64,000 nucleotides of DNA, from the NCBI GenBank assembly GCA_012862575.1, contig BLSF01000004.1:806001-870000 (forward strand). The letters are read 5' to 3'. The notes beneath the pieces were generated by a model. The model made no database searches. It saw nothing but the letters and a program-made list of their open reading frames with translations, and was not told the origin of the DNA. Made by a program: the position numbers and the translations under genes. Shown here piece by piece: positions 19,248 to 30,900 of this stretch; within the stretch, counting starts at the first letter, position 1, and each line of letters begins with the position of its first letter. This DNA comes from Parietichytrium sp. I65-24A (Eukaryota > Sar > Bigyra > Thraustochytrida > Thraustochytriidae).

Positions 19248-22226
19248 TTCTCCTCCTCACTTTCGTGCCTACTAATGCTCAACTCCGCAATATCCTACAG
19301 CTCTCTTCGCACAACAACTTCAGCCACCGCCAGCGCTACAAGTATGGACACGCTTAAACTTGCACAGTATTCGGTACTCGAGTACCAACACCACACTCAG
19401 TCTCTGTGCAGACGGCGTTACGACCGCGGACCACTCGCCGTTACGCTCGTGCTACGGTAATACACTGACACAGTGATACAGTTAAACTGTGATACAGTGA
19501 TAGTCCGCCTAGCTCTAAAACGACGAAACGGAACTGTGGGCCGTTACGTAACGGCTCGGCGTTTTGAGAGTGTACTCGAGTAATATCGAGGACGCAAGCT
19601 GGGCTAGCCCCAGCTACTGACTTTGTGTAGGGTACAAGTAGGTTGAACTCCCACTCGTGCGCTAACGCTTCCGGTACGCTCTCACTGTTATGGAAATTGG
19701 TATCGTTGCTTGTAGGATGTTAGGAGTGGCTTATAGAAAGAGTTAGCTTCAGCACAATCGTATTCTAATCTTTTTATTATGCGCAAGAGTAGGTACGCAT
19801 CTCTTCTTTTTCCTACCCTTTTGGTAGGACTGGCGTATTATGAAACCTTACCATTTCCATGAACTAACATGCATAAGCTTTACTGCTAATATAGTAGTAA
19901 TGAGTCATTATCACTGAGGGCACCGTGGCTTAAAAAAGGAGCTCTTAGTACCAAAGAGAAAAGTCTGAAATCTGTCAGAGTCGACGTATTTGTTGGATTT
20001 ATCCTCGATTGACGCTCTGACATCGGCAGGCTCGAGTATCCCAAAGTGGATCGACGGATGTATGTATGTTGCTGTGCAATTGTAAACTTGTAAACTGTAA
20101 AGTGTGAACTTGTACAATCGTAACACTGCGAAGGAGACGCGCTCACTCGAAAGAAGCTCGTGAGCTCATGGATGTGGGCGCAGGTTGTGTGCAAATGAAT
20201 GAAAGTCGTTGAGACAAGTTCTTCAAAAGTAGTTTCTGAATTTTAGCGTGGAGATCCGAACGTTTGGTGAGCATATGAAGCGAGATATCTGCTACACAAG
20301 TGTAAAAGAATGGAAAGCGTCCGCACGGGGGGCTCGTGAATCATATGCAACGTGAGTTACTGAAGGCTTTATTACCAAATGTTGACGAAGATTCCAAGCG
20401 TATTTGAGTTCTCAAAATATGAAAGTGGCGGTGAAACAATTTGCCTAAGGCTCTGAGGGCTTTGAAAATTAGAATCGCAAACAGCTACGCGCTATTGCGA
20501 GGCTTGAAGGGTTCGTTTCAGCGCCATTGGAACCTGTCGGAACCTGTTGAGGTTGGCGGGATCCAACGCGTGCGTTTGATTAGGATTTCAAGTTGACGGA
20601 TCGCTCAACCAGCGACTTGCTTGCAAAACGGCTTGGGGGATTGGTGCCCAGGAACAGAGCGAGAGAGTACACCTCCAAAAACATCTCGCATGAGGCACAG
20701 TTTCAATGTCAAGGAGTGCAGATTTTAGCTCATCTCCCTTCTCAGATGAGAAACTTTGCGTGGGTCCTTGCGCATGGTTCGCTTGCAGCTGAAAGACACC
20801 GCCACTGATGACATAGCCTGCGTAGGTTCGAGTCCTCAAACCTATACTTCTTACACTCACCATCACTCACCGTCGGCTAAAAAAAAAGAAAACCAGCGTC
20901 AACCCTCGTCACAGAGTCGCCACTGTGACGTGCATCATTATCTTGCGTCACACTCAGTTGACGTACCGGTAGATACCGGTAGTACCGGTACCGGTGTGTA
21001 GTACTGATAAGTACTGGTACTCGAGTACAAGTAAAAATTGAACGACGGACAGAAAAGGCTCTCATCGTAGTCGGCGTGTCGATGTATGTCGATGGCATCG
21101 ACATTTCGCTGTCAGTGTCTTCACTGCTGGCAACGTTCCGAGTCAGGTTGCTTTTCAAAGAAGACAACAAACAAACAAACAAACAAAGTAAATAAGTAAG
21201 GAAGTAAGAAAGAAAATAAATAAGCTGAATAGTCATTGGTCTTTCATCTTCATCTTCTTTTTTGACAAGTCTTCTTCATCTTCTCCTGCGTTGCAAGGTA
21301 CTGACTGTGAGTCCTCGAATTCTTTCCCAGTTGACCCAGTTGTCACAGTCCATCCAATGAACATTCACGGTCAGTACAGTTTTCCATGAAAAATTGAGCG
21401 CACCCAAGGCCATGTGGATGATAGAGATGATCGAAGAAACAGTGAAACTCAGAGATGAGAGACAGGGCCACAACGCAACGACCGTTTGCACTGAACGGCC
21501 ACGAACGAAAAGGCTTCCCAAATAATGTGAACAATCAATCAACACAAATAACGAACATAAACATTTGAACCAAAGTCAAAACAAAACAAACTTTCTCTAT
21601 CTACTTATTTTCGCACGGATTTCGTTTGCGCTCATTGCTCCCCTCCACTCGAAGCCGGACGGCTAACCCCATCTACCATCAACACTAGAAACCCCAGTGT
21701 AAATTGGCTCACAGCGAGGGAGCAGAGGTGCGGGGACAGCGCGTACGTAGGTAAGTGTGGGGACCATTTTGCGATGCGCAGGCGAGGTGCGTGGGACGAA
21801 TCTGGGACACTGGGACGCTGGGACGCTGGGAGGGAGGGGCGCAGGGGACTGGATATTGGGATCGGAGATTGGGGACTTGGGAAGGTGTAGGAGTGAAGGA
21901 AGGGCTTTGTTGAAGGATAGATTCTTTGCGTTCCGGGAAAGGTTGTTAATGCGATGGGCTGTTTGGTTAACTCTAGTTTGTCGTTTTGAATCATGTTCCA
22001 GCAAGTTTCAAGTTTGAGACGAATTGAAATCAGAGAGGGGTGGGTTTGCTGTTCGAAACTTGGCAGTGGAAAGCGGAAGGGAAAGTGCGCTTGGTTTGCA
22101 TTGGCTTTCTCGGGTTCATTCATCGGATCGAGGAGAGGATTCCAACAAGTGTTTCAAGCGTGGAATCGAGTTGGGTGTATGCTCGCTGGGCACGCAGTCG
22201 GGCCGAGCAGTGCGCGGTGACGATAG
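19248..22226. other. Large divergent spacer, 3 kb, no gene seen
   Basis: This is the longest gene-free stretch in the first 40 kb. It holds a perfect 14-bp palindrome GGTACTCGAGTACC (19373-19386), repeated TGATACAG units around a short hairpin (about 19460-19500), four ACCGGT sites within 31 bp (20965-20995), GTACTCGAGTAC (21017-21028) and an AAAC/AAAT run (21164-21222). It also contains three copies of a GCTGGGAC-type unit near 21803-21833. Short open frames show no recognisable product. A GGTTCGAGTCC box at about 20825 lacks the rest of a tRNA. Confidence 0.5.
20965..21028. repeat. Cluster of ACCGGT and CTCGAG palindromes
   Basis: Four ACCGGT hexamers lie at 20965, 20975, 20984 and 20990, followed 22 bp later by the 12-bp palindrome GTACTCGAGTAC. 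Similar palindromes occur at 313, 5015, 5187 and 19373, all outside genes. Confidence 0.7.
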
Positions 22227-23510
22227 ATGCTTGGAGGATTGCGTGGGCTCGTCGGTCGACGGGTAGGGCTTTTCGCTCGCCATAGCTCCGGCGCAGCAGG
22301 GTATTCCACATCTCGAAGGAGCGCAGGTCACGGGAAAAAGATGGCGCATTTGGCGGATGAAGAGGACGAGTACAAGAATATCGATGCCAGCGGGGAAACC
22401 TTTGTTGTGGACGATTTCTCTCTGGAGAGCGGCGCGAGGCTGGAGGATGTCCACGTGCGATACAAAACGTTTGGGAAGCTGAACGAGGCTCGCGATAATT
22501 GCTTGGTCGTGTGCCATGCTCTGACCGGAAATGCCTCCTTGGACTCTTGGTGGGGAAGCATGCTTGGGAAGGGCAAGCTCTTTGATGACTCCAAAATGTT
22601 CATTGTGTGCGCCAATATTCTGGGGTCGTGCTATGGCACGTGCGGACCAACGTCCATCAACCCAGAGACGGGGACGAAATACGGTGCCGATTTTCCGGAT
22701 GTCACAGTGCGTGACTCGGTGAATCTTCACATTAAATTGGTCCGCGAGCATTTGCAGGTCAACAAGGTGGCTTGCGTCATTGGTGGCTCGCTTGGTGGAA
22801 TGCAAACCCTCGAGTGGGCGTGCCTCGGTGGGCCCGAATTTGTTGGATCTATCTTGCCAATGTGCTGCGGTGCGTACCATCATCCTTGGCAAATTGGCAT
22901 CTCTGAGGCGCAGCGCATGGCTATATACTCTGATCCGAACTGGAAGAACGGGTCTTATCTCAATTATTCGAGTGACCCTCCCCTTGCTGGTTTGAGCGTA
23001 GCGCGCGCCATTGCCATGATTACTTATCGCTCTCACGCCGGCTACAATCGAAAATTCGCGCGTGAAATCGTGCAAGGTGAGGAGGCGGGCAACGGACAGC
23101 GAAATTACTTTCAGGTCGAGCGCTACCTGAGGCACCAGGGAGCAAAGTTTGGCTCACGCTTCGACCCACTCTCGTACGTCAAAGTAACTCGCATGATGGA
23201 TACCCACGATCTTGGCCGCGGCCGCACTGGTGGAGTTGTGAAAACCCTGGAGGAGATCACTCAGCCAACTCTGATCATATCAGTAAGCAGTGACGCCCTT
23301 TACCCACCAAGTGAACAAGAGTTCTTGCACAAACATATCCGAAACTCAAAGCTCTTTATAATCGACTCGGATCACGGCCACGACGGGTTTCTCTTGGACC
23401 AGGACGCGATCATGAAAGTAGCCACCGAGTTTCTCCAGCAGAATGTTTACTCCAAGTTGGAAAACTGCACAGCTCAGACTGCTCCGTCTGACATCCCCGC
23501 GAGGCTGTAA
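22227..23510 (+). CDS. metX: Homoserine O-acetyltransferase, probably organellar
   Basis: This 427-residue alpha/beta-hydrolase most resembles homoserine O-acetyltransferase, which acetylates homoserine from acetyl-CoA on the route to methionine. The first 40 residues are Arg/Ser/Gly-rich without acids, a likely mitochondrial or plastid transit peptide. Hallmarks are HALTGN, NILGSCYGTCGPTS and the nucleophile elbow GGSLGGMQTLEW with Ser188. A TYRSHAGYNRKFAR segment and the catalytic Asp/His region near the C-terminus (VSSDALYPP and DSDHGHDGFLLD) complete the set. The order and spacing match the MetX family. The related serine or homoserine acyltransferases of fungi share these motifs, so substrate choice (homoserine or serine) and acyl donor are less certain. 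The ATG at 22227 begins the frame. It converges on the F-box gene. Confidence 0.88.
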   Translation: MLGGLRGLVGRRVGLFARHSSGAAGYSTSRRSAGHGKKMAHLADEEDEYKNIDASGETFVVDDFSLESGARLEDVHVRYKTFGKLNEARDNCLVVCHALTGNASLDSWWGSMLGKGKLFDDSKMFIVCANILGSCYGTCGPTSINPETGTKYGADFPDVTVRDSVNLHIKLVREHLQVNKVACVIGGSLGGMQTLEWACLGGPEFVGSILPMCCGAYHHPWQIGISEAQRMAIYSDPNWKNGSYLNYSSDPPLAGLSVARAIAMITYRSHAGYNRKFAREIVQGEEAGNGQRNYFQVERYLRHQGAKFGSRFDPLSYVKVTRMMDTHDLGRGRTGGVVKTLEEITQPTLIISVSSDALYPPSEQEFLHKHIRNSKLFIIDSDHGHDGFLLDQDAIMKVATEFLQQNVYSKLENCTAQTAPSDIPARL

Positions 23511-24031
23511 TTTGTCCGAGTATATGCGCATTGACGCAACGTGCTGCTGCGGATTCGAAGAAATACTTGGCGCCTGAGTTTGTTTTGTTTTGTTTATCCC
23601 GTCGTTTTAGCGCCCTGAAGCACCGAGCTATCATTATCTCCTAGGTTTCCTGGGGAATGGATCATGACGCCAATGGTTGTTGCACCTAAAGCCGTGCCGA
23701 CTCGTTGCTCTTCGAAAAGACGCAGAGGCGAAGTTAAAGGCCCACGTTGTTGTGGCTGCCTTACCACACAACGTTCTATTGAGTCATCCCATATACCAGG
23801 ACCCAACATACAAGAATACTGATAAAAAAAGAGGTGCAAGCCTATTTATACTCCCCCCCCTTCAGAGAGTCAATTGATCATGCGAGCGGACATCACGCTA
23901 AAGTCGAAGGACTGACAACACAATAACATTTTTCAGACTTTTTACTTGAAAAAAGATCGAAAATATATACACAAGAGACTAACCTGTCACGCGGGAAGGA
24001 AAAGACTAACTCTTCGGAAGGGGTTGCTTGC
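23511..24031. other. Convergent 3' spacer
   Basis: This is the spacer between converging genes. It has a TTTTG-type run near 23580, a C homopolymer of about nine bases near 23852 and AT-rich ends. No gene is seen. Confidence 0.5.
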
Positions 24032-26041
24032 CTATCCATAGATGCCATCCGTATTGAGAGGGCCCGTCAGAATTTGAATCTTCGGATATCGCCGTTGCAA
24101 ACTATCTAGCACGGCCTTGTCCAAAGGACATCCACGGACATTGATGGACTCTAAATTGGGCAGCTGTAAAGCTTTGGCTACCCCAGCCACTGTAACTCGT
24201 TGACATCCGTATATGTTTAAACATGTCAATTGGCTCAAGGAGTTGGAGATTTGCGCAAGGCTGTCGTCGGTGATACTTGTCGCAGCTAAATTGAGATTGT
24301 TGAGTTCGTGGAGTTGGCAAATCGACTCCATTCCGTCATCAGAAACTTTCCTGCAACCCCCCAAGCCGAGGTTCCTCAAGAACTTGCACGGACGAAGAGC
24401 ATTCAAGTCCTCATTCCACAAGTCGTCCAAGTTCCTGATCCTAAGGGAGCTCAAGTGCCTGCAGCGGCTTATAAAGTTCATGAGCTCTTGCTTCTCCGAG
24501 AAGGTGCTGATGCAGGCAAATTCGCCGTTCACCCTTATACCACGGACGTGCAAAGTCGCTGCCTGATACCACTCCTTGCTAACGAGTCGCGCGGTCCCAA
24601 CCCAGCGCCCTTTGTACTGTAGTATACGATAAACGATGTCAAGTGGTAGGAGCTGCAGCTGCCGCAGCCAACTGCTCTCTGCCTGCGACAACTGTTTGTT
24701 TGCTACTTGGTTAGAAGTTGCGGGAATGGGAGGAGAAAGCATATGGGTTCCGTTTGTGCTGCTGTGCAACGACACGAGGTGTCGAAGCTGAGGAATTGCC
24801 AATTGGAAATAGGCCCGCTCCGAGGAGCTCAAGGTGACATTCCCGGAGGACCACTTGGCATTCAGATATGTGCCCGGTTTGTTTTTGTACTCTAGCGTGA
24901 CGATGTCGCCCATCAGCAGATAATCTTGGTCCTCCTCTTGGTCCTCTCCTGATTTCATCGCATTCCGCGCGTTTTCCGGAATGACCTCCTCGGATGTCTC
25001 CGAGGCTGGGATCTGCACCTCTACAAATGACGATCGCCTACTCTCTCGTGAGAGCCGCCCAGCAGCGACAACTTGAGGGGTGACCCCGCTTATTACGGAG
25101 CTTTGCTCCGGCGCCAGCGTCGCTGGACTCGAGCTCTGCATCACGTCCGGGTCAGCAATTTCAACCGCTGTGCTAAAAGCGGAAGAAAGGTTGGGATTCT
25201 CCTCACCTTCGTTTTCGCCCATGCTTTCATCTTCACTCAACGAGTGGACGCTGCTTGCCGAGCTCATCGCACCGTTGTCTTCCGAGTCAAACGCTTCATC
25301 GTTTCCAACAGCCGTGAGGGGAGCGCTCTCAACAGTCTGGATTTGAGACGCCCGGCGAAGTTGCAGCATCGAAGGTGTTGATGGGCGACGAACTAGTGTG
25401 GGTTCGAGATTCTGGAAAGTGGACGATGTCGGGGGCGGTGTTCTCGCCCCCCGTCGAAGATCCGCAGCGAGATCATCGCTCGACGCGCGTCTGGATTTGA
25501 AGGGAAATCGAAGTTTACGGAATGAAAGCGTCCTGGTGAATCCTGAAGATCCATGTAGGGATCGCTTGTGTGAACGCTCGACTCGTCGAACGATAAATTC
25601 AAACTCTTCCGCGTTCTCTAGATTGTTTGCCTCCCCGTCGTACGTGAGTTTTTTCGCATTTTTTCCTTTTCCAGGGCACAAGTACTGGCCACCGTTACGA
25701 ATGTTTGCGTATATTGTAACGACTGCTCCGTTGCGAACTTTGACGAGCTCGGCGTCTCCACGCAGGTTTATCTGCTTGCCGCCCTGTGCGTGGAACGTCA
25801 TGAGCGAAGTCGCGTGAATGGTCGAGCCTACTACGCATGCGCCAGTATCATCTGCGTACATATACTTGTTGGTTCCATCGCCTTTCAAGAAGAACGTGGA
25901 GGCGTACGCTAGCGGTTTCCCGAGACCTCTCTCTTCCTGTGATTCTGGTGCCGGAGCTTCTCCGTCGAGCCGCCCGTCTGCATCATTCGCCCATTTGCTT
26001 TCCTCGGCGGGATGAGGCAGACTCCCGAGCTTATTTCCCAT
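24032..26041 (-). CDS. Beta-trefoil, F-box and LRR protein with myristoylation motif
   Basis: This 669-residue protein is a candidate SCF ubiquitin-ligase substrate adaptor. The frame opens earlier at a TTG, but the ATG at 26041 yields MGNKLGS, a textbook N-myristoylation signal. Residues about 30-160 resemble a fascin/actin-cross-linking-type beta-trefoil (NKYMYADDTG, GAVVTIYANIRNGGQYLC), and a partial second copy lies near 400-440 (YKNKPGTYLNAKW). A long acidic Ser-rich linker separates them. An F-box-like helix set (LLPLDIVYRILQYKG, ARLVSKEWYQAA) is at about 460-500. AMN1-type leucine-rich repeats (LRNLGLGGCRKVSDDGM, LNNLNLAATSITDDSLAQ) run to the end. The combination suggests ubiquitin-ligase targeting at a membrane or actin surface, which is inference. 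A long AATC repeat lies just upstream of the start. Confidence 0.82.
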   Translation of the reverse strand: MGNKLGSLPHPAEESKWANDADGRLDGEAPAPESQEERGLGKPLAYASTFFLKGDGTNKYMYADDTGACVVGSTIHATSLMTFHAQGGKQINLRGDAELVKVRNGAVVTIYANIRNGGQYLCPGKGKNAKKLTYDGEANNLENAEEFEFIVRRVERSHKRSLHGSSGFTRTLSFRKLRFPFKSRRASSDDLAADLRRGARTPPPTSSTFQNLEPTLVRRPSTPSMLQLRRASQIQTVESAPLTAVGNDEAFDSEDNGAMSSASSVHSLSEDESMGENEGEENPNLSSAFSTAVEIADPDVMQSSSPATLAPEQSSVISGVTPQVVAAGRLSRESRRSSFVEVQIPASETSEEVIPENARNAMKSGEDQEEDQDYLLMGDIVTLEYKNKPGTYLNAKWSSGNVTLSSSERAYFQLAIPQLRHLVSLHSSTNGTHMLSPPIPATSNQVANKQLSQAESSWLRQLQLLPLDIVYRILQYKGRWVGTARLVSKEWYQAATLHVRGIRVNGEFACISTFSEKQELMNFISRCRHLSSLRIRNLDDLWNEDLNALRPCKFLRNLGLGGCRKVSDDGMESICQLHELNNLNLAATSITDDSLAQISNSLSQLTCLNIYGCQRVTVAGVAKALQLPNLESINVRGCPLDKAVLDSLQRRYPKIQILTGPLNTDGIYG

Positions 26042-26221
26042 GAGCACGCGGCCAGCGACCTCCTTTCTCCCGTGAGGCACCTCGAAATCGATCAATCAAT
26101 CAATCAATCAATCAAATGAATCAATCAACCAACCAATCAATCAATCAATCAAATGAATCAATCAACCAATCAACCAATCAATCAAATGAATCAATCAATC
26201 AATCAACCAACCAACCAACCC

Positions 26222-26272
<51 letters not shown>

Positions 26273-27903
26273 CCAGCACAGTAGATCACCTCGCACAGGA
26301 CAGGCCCAAACGAAACCGAATCTCCTGCAAGTCCCCAATACTTTCTGCTACTGCAAGTCCAGAATCTCCACGACCAAAGTACACCTCTCCACTGACGCAC
26401 ACCACCGCGTCAACAAATGCAAACGATAGTATTCACAAACATGCACGCATACACCCCATACACCTCATACACCCCACTTGCAACCAACTCTGTCTTCTCC
26501 TTGCCCACCGCCCAAAGCGCCTATCCCCACCGCAACTTGTCTCTCTCTCTCCCCCTCACCTGCCGCCCGGACGCTACCCGCAGCTACTGACTGCGCCTAA
26601 CCGCGAGTACGCCGCGTACACTTTCTCCTTCCTTCTCCCGGTCCAGTTCCCCCTTTCTCCCGCTGTTTTGGGTTGTCGAGAGGTCGTTTGCGCTAGGGTT
26701 CGACTAGTCTTTCGGATAGCAATCCAAGAATCGGGACTTGTCCTGTGGGGTAGCAGTGCTTAGCGGCACCAGTAAGGTGCATGGTTCTACCAAAGTATTA
26801 AGTAATTGTGATTAGACGATTACGCAAAGTTAGTAGCAATTTCTACATGGCTGTGGTCTTAGTGGGGGATTATTAGCTTTATGAATATGTAGCTGGCTAT
26901 CGTGTGTGGGGGATCTAGAGAGTATGGTAGGAGGCAATAGGTGGGTAGAAGAGGGAGAAGGGTATTATGGTCACGACTGCGAGCAAGTTTTCACGGGTTT
27001 TGCTGTTCTGCTTTTGCAAAAGAGTTCGGAGTACAGTGAATTCTGAAATCTGAATTTCTCAGAGCTTTTAATGAAGACTTGCTTCACTGTCCGCCAATGA
27101 AAAGCTCACGTGTTGATTGATTGAAATGAGTCAAACGACGCACCGCGAATGAACCGAACAATTCAATGAGCAAACAGATTAAGGTGGTTCATTTGCTTGT
27201 GTTCGCACATCTTTGGACCATGAGTACTAAGTAATAGGACTCTGCTCTCTCTACCTAAGATTATCACTCTATCGATCAGTTCATCAGTCTACTTGGAAGA
27301 GTGAAATGAGAGAGAGTGGGGAGCGTGGCACATCTTTCTCGATCAAAGTTCGTTTCTTTCACTCGCTCACTCACCCACTCGGAAAATGCAATTTTCTACC
27401 TGAGTAGCAAGCTACCCATAGCCTAACTGCCTCACATAGATCTTTGATAAAGGGCTTCCTACTACACAGAGCCAAATCTGGCTAGTCTTCAGCTGTGCAA
27501 GTTTGCATAGCTAGCTTCTAGGCAAGAAGGCTTTGTGGACCCTACCCCACCTGCTATATGCTGGCTAAGAAGCTCGTTTGGATGTCCAGAGTTGAGTGAT
27601 TTGCTGTAGGATACGGTATAGATCTACTAGCCTTGGTTTTGTTGTGGGGTGCGCAGGCTTACTTCTCACGCATACAACAATACCTTATTAGTAGATTAGT
27701 AGATTAGTAGCACAGCAATATGCACAAGTTGAAAAACGTTCCGCGCAAAACTCAACGAACAGCTCTGTATTCATCCCCAAGAACAGATCCTTGTTCTCCT
27801 GCAAGTTCGCTTGCCTGCCGAGCCACTATCCAACACGCTCTCCCCGCGCGGACAGGGCGGGGTGTCCTCGGTACGAAATCTCAAAACAGTAACCAAAACA
27901 AAA
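26042..27903. other. Divergent spacer, 1.9 kb
   Basis: It begins with the AATC repeat (26088-26274) next to the F-box start codon. Frames through that repeat encode only Asn-Gln-Ser runs and then meaningless sequence. The rest, to 27903, shows no recognisable gene or RNA. It should contain the promoters of the F-box and dual-kinase genes. Confidence 0.5.
26088..26274. repeat. AATC tetranucleotide microsatellite
   Basis: About 45 AATC units with scattered variants (AACC, AATG), about 50 bp upstream of the F-box gene start and therefore probably in its leader. On the coding strand the unit reads GATT. Confidence 0.95.
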
Positions 27904-30900
27904 ATGACGGGGAAAAGCGTCCCACCCGTCCCACCCGTGAGCGAGGCGCTGGCGCGGTGGTCCGCGCTGGCGAGCACGGCCTGCCTGGCGCGTCCCGCGT
28001 GCCTGTCCGCGCTGAGGGACTCTGTGCTGCGCGAGACTGGGGTGCGCGTGGAGTGGTGGGCGCGGGGGAATAGGCGCGTACGCAGAGTGTCCCCGCAGAG
28101 CGACGCGACGGGGCGCAGCACAACATGGAGGGGGACAGCGGGCGCCTTGCAGGAGAGTTTTTTGAATGTGGATGAGAATGAGAATGAGAATTTGAATGTG
28201 GATGTGAATGAGAATTTCAATGTGGATGAGAATGAGAATGAGAATGAGAATGAGAATGAGAATGAGAACGAGGAGGTGAATGAGAATGAGAACGAGGAGG
28301 TGAATAAGAATGTGCATGAGAATGAGGAGGTGAATAAGAATGTGGATGAGAATGAGAATGAGAATGAGAATGAGAATGAGAATGAGAATGAGAACGAGGA
28401 GGTGAATAAGAATGTGCATGAGAATGAGGAGGTGAATAAGAATGTGGATGAGAATGAGAAGGAGAATATGGCTGTGAATGTGAATGAGAACGAGAATGAG
28501 AACGAGAATGAGAATGAGGAGCTGAATATGAACGCAGAGCTGGATGCAGAGAATGTTCTGGTGCTTGTGTCGTCTCAGGATCAGGATCAGGACGATGCGA
28601 TTGCATCTCGGGAAGATGTGCTGCGGAGCGCTGGGTTGCAGATGGGCGATCTGAGCGAGTTTGTTGCGGCGGTGGTAGATGCTGGTGTGCCTGAGCGCGA
28701 GGTTGATGTGGTTTTCTGGGCACCGAATAAAGGAAGCGCCGCCACGTTTGCGGCCGCGCGAGAGCTGTTGGTGCTGGGCGGGAATCGAGCGGTGTGGGTG
28801 AAAGCATACTCGGAGCGCGATGCACGGCGAGCAGTCAACAAAAGTGCAGTCATGTTCCAGCCGGTACTAAAAGCCGCAAACTGGACGGTGGAGGATGATT
28901 GGGTACGAGTTTGCGCGGAAACAGCGCTGTTTTCGGGATTGGTCCCATCTCATGGTGTACTCTGCGTTTCCTTGCCAGGGCGGCTTGGTTGCGAACCTCA
29001 GTTTCCATCTCACACGAATGTGCAAGCGTTTCCAAGCGCAGTTTGGCCAGGTCCCCCTCTTAGAGAAGGTTGGCAGAATGAAAGCCTGGGCTTGCACTGG
29101 AACTGCCGGCCTTGGATAGAAGATCTGGAACGAAGAGAGCTTGCTGAAACTTCTACCGTGGTTTTGGGCTCCGTCCTCTCCGTCCTGCTTGCTCTCGCTT
29201 TGGTCGTAATTGGGTATCTCGTCTGTCGTCAGCGACATGGTCGGGGCTCGCGGTCTACGGGAAGAGCGCGGTTTCCGATGGAATCGTCAAGCGGATCTGA
29301 CACCGATTCCGAAGCTGAGGAGGACCTGGAAGCTTCGAATAGAAAGAAACGATCTGCAGTGCCCGAACGACCCGGCGACCATCTTTCGCATCACAAGATA
29401 TCGCCTAGGAAGCGGTCTAATGATGTCTTTGGCATCGACCTTTCGAAGCTTCAATTTGGCACCCTGATTGGCCAGGGAGCCAACGGCCGTGTCTTTAGAG
29501 CAACTTACATGGGAACGGATGTGGCGGTGAAGGAGGTGACGCCATTGACACCGGCAGATGCCAGCCACAAGGACTTTTTGACGGAGTTGGAGGCCCTCAG
29601 AAGGTTACGCCATCCTCACATTGTTGAGCTGTATGGTGCGGCAGTGCTCCAGAGTCCTGATGGCATGGGAAGGGTCCGCTATCTCCTAGTGACTGAATTG
29701 GCCCCCTGCAGCCTTCGCGACGTTCTTGATTCTGACGATACGCTTACCCTTATGCAAACCCTCCGCCTCGCTACTGAGATAGCTCGAGGCGCTGCATTCA
29801 TTCATTCCATGAGAGCAGTTCATTTTGATATTAAACCCGCAAACATACTTTTAACGGACTCAGGCAGGGTCAAACTATGCGATCTTGGGATCGCAAAGCT
29901 GGGGTCCTTTACAGACCAAATCCATGGGACCTTCACAAAGACCGGCGTTCGCGGGACGCCGGCGTATGTCGCCCCAGAAATTTTGCAAGGCACAGCTCCG
30001 ACGCTGGCATTCAGTGTCGACGTGTATTCCTGGGCGCTTGTATTCTGGGAGATGCTCCACCGTCGCAACCCACATCCGGAGCAATGGACGATGGCAATAT
30101 TATTCACGAACCTGCTCGAGGGATACCGACCAGAAATTGGCCCGCTGACGCCTGCGCGTCTCCGCCGGCTGCTAATGCAATCATGGTCTCAAAAGCCTGA
30201 GAAACGACCCGAGTTTGAGGAAATCCTTGTCGAACTCAGCTGGGCAGAGCAGGAGCTCAAGCATCCTGAGCGTGCATTCCTCTCAACTCACGAGGTACAG
30301 GTTTGGCGAGAAAACAGATTCGTAAGCGGGCGCATCAGTCGGAATCGCGGCGACGGCACGTACGAAGTAGTTCTGCTCGAAGGTCTGCCGCGCCCGCACG
30401 TGTACCATGCGAGTGAAATTCTGCTCGTGGATGGCGGAGGCGGAGTGGGGGACCGCAAGGAAAAGCTTATAGACGAGATCCTGGATGACACGACGGACCC
30501 ATCCGTAGCTATGAACTTTCGAGTTGTAAACGATGAAGGTCCTCGCGCCCAGTGGTCGTCGAAGTCCAAATCAAAGAATACAGGGACCTCACCTTCTGCT
30601 CGTCCGGACGGCGACGAATTGGTGAGCCCCAACAGCAAAGATGACGCCTCTTCCGTGTCTAGCTCAGACACTGACGAGCTCGTTTCGTCTACCGATGATG
30701 CCAGGTCGATAGAAATCGACGGTATTCGAATTGGGGTTCGTGGCATTCTTCGCCCTACGTCCGGAACAGAATCCGATTCAGATTCCGAGGGAGTGGCACC
30801 GAAATCCCCCCCGAAATCTGTGCGCGAAGGCCTCGTTATGCTCAATGAGATTGGCCGAGGGGCCAGCGGAAGAGTCAACCGAGCTATTCAGCTGGAAACC

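Noticed and set aside
20800-20850. Possible tRNA or C/D-box RNA around GGTTCGAGTCC and CTGATGA
   Set aside because: The T-loop-like box has no matching T-stem, acceptor stem or anticodon arm, and the C-box-like word has no D box at a sensible distance.
22116-23135. Long minus-strand frame opposite homoserine O-acetyltransferase
   Set aside because: It is the antisense shadow of a clear enzyme gene with GC-rich third positions.
26116-26763. A 215-codon open frame beginning in the AATC repeat
   Set aside because: The first part is Asn-Gln-Ser from the microsatellite and the rest has no domain or gene-like composition.
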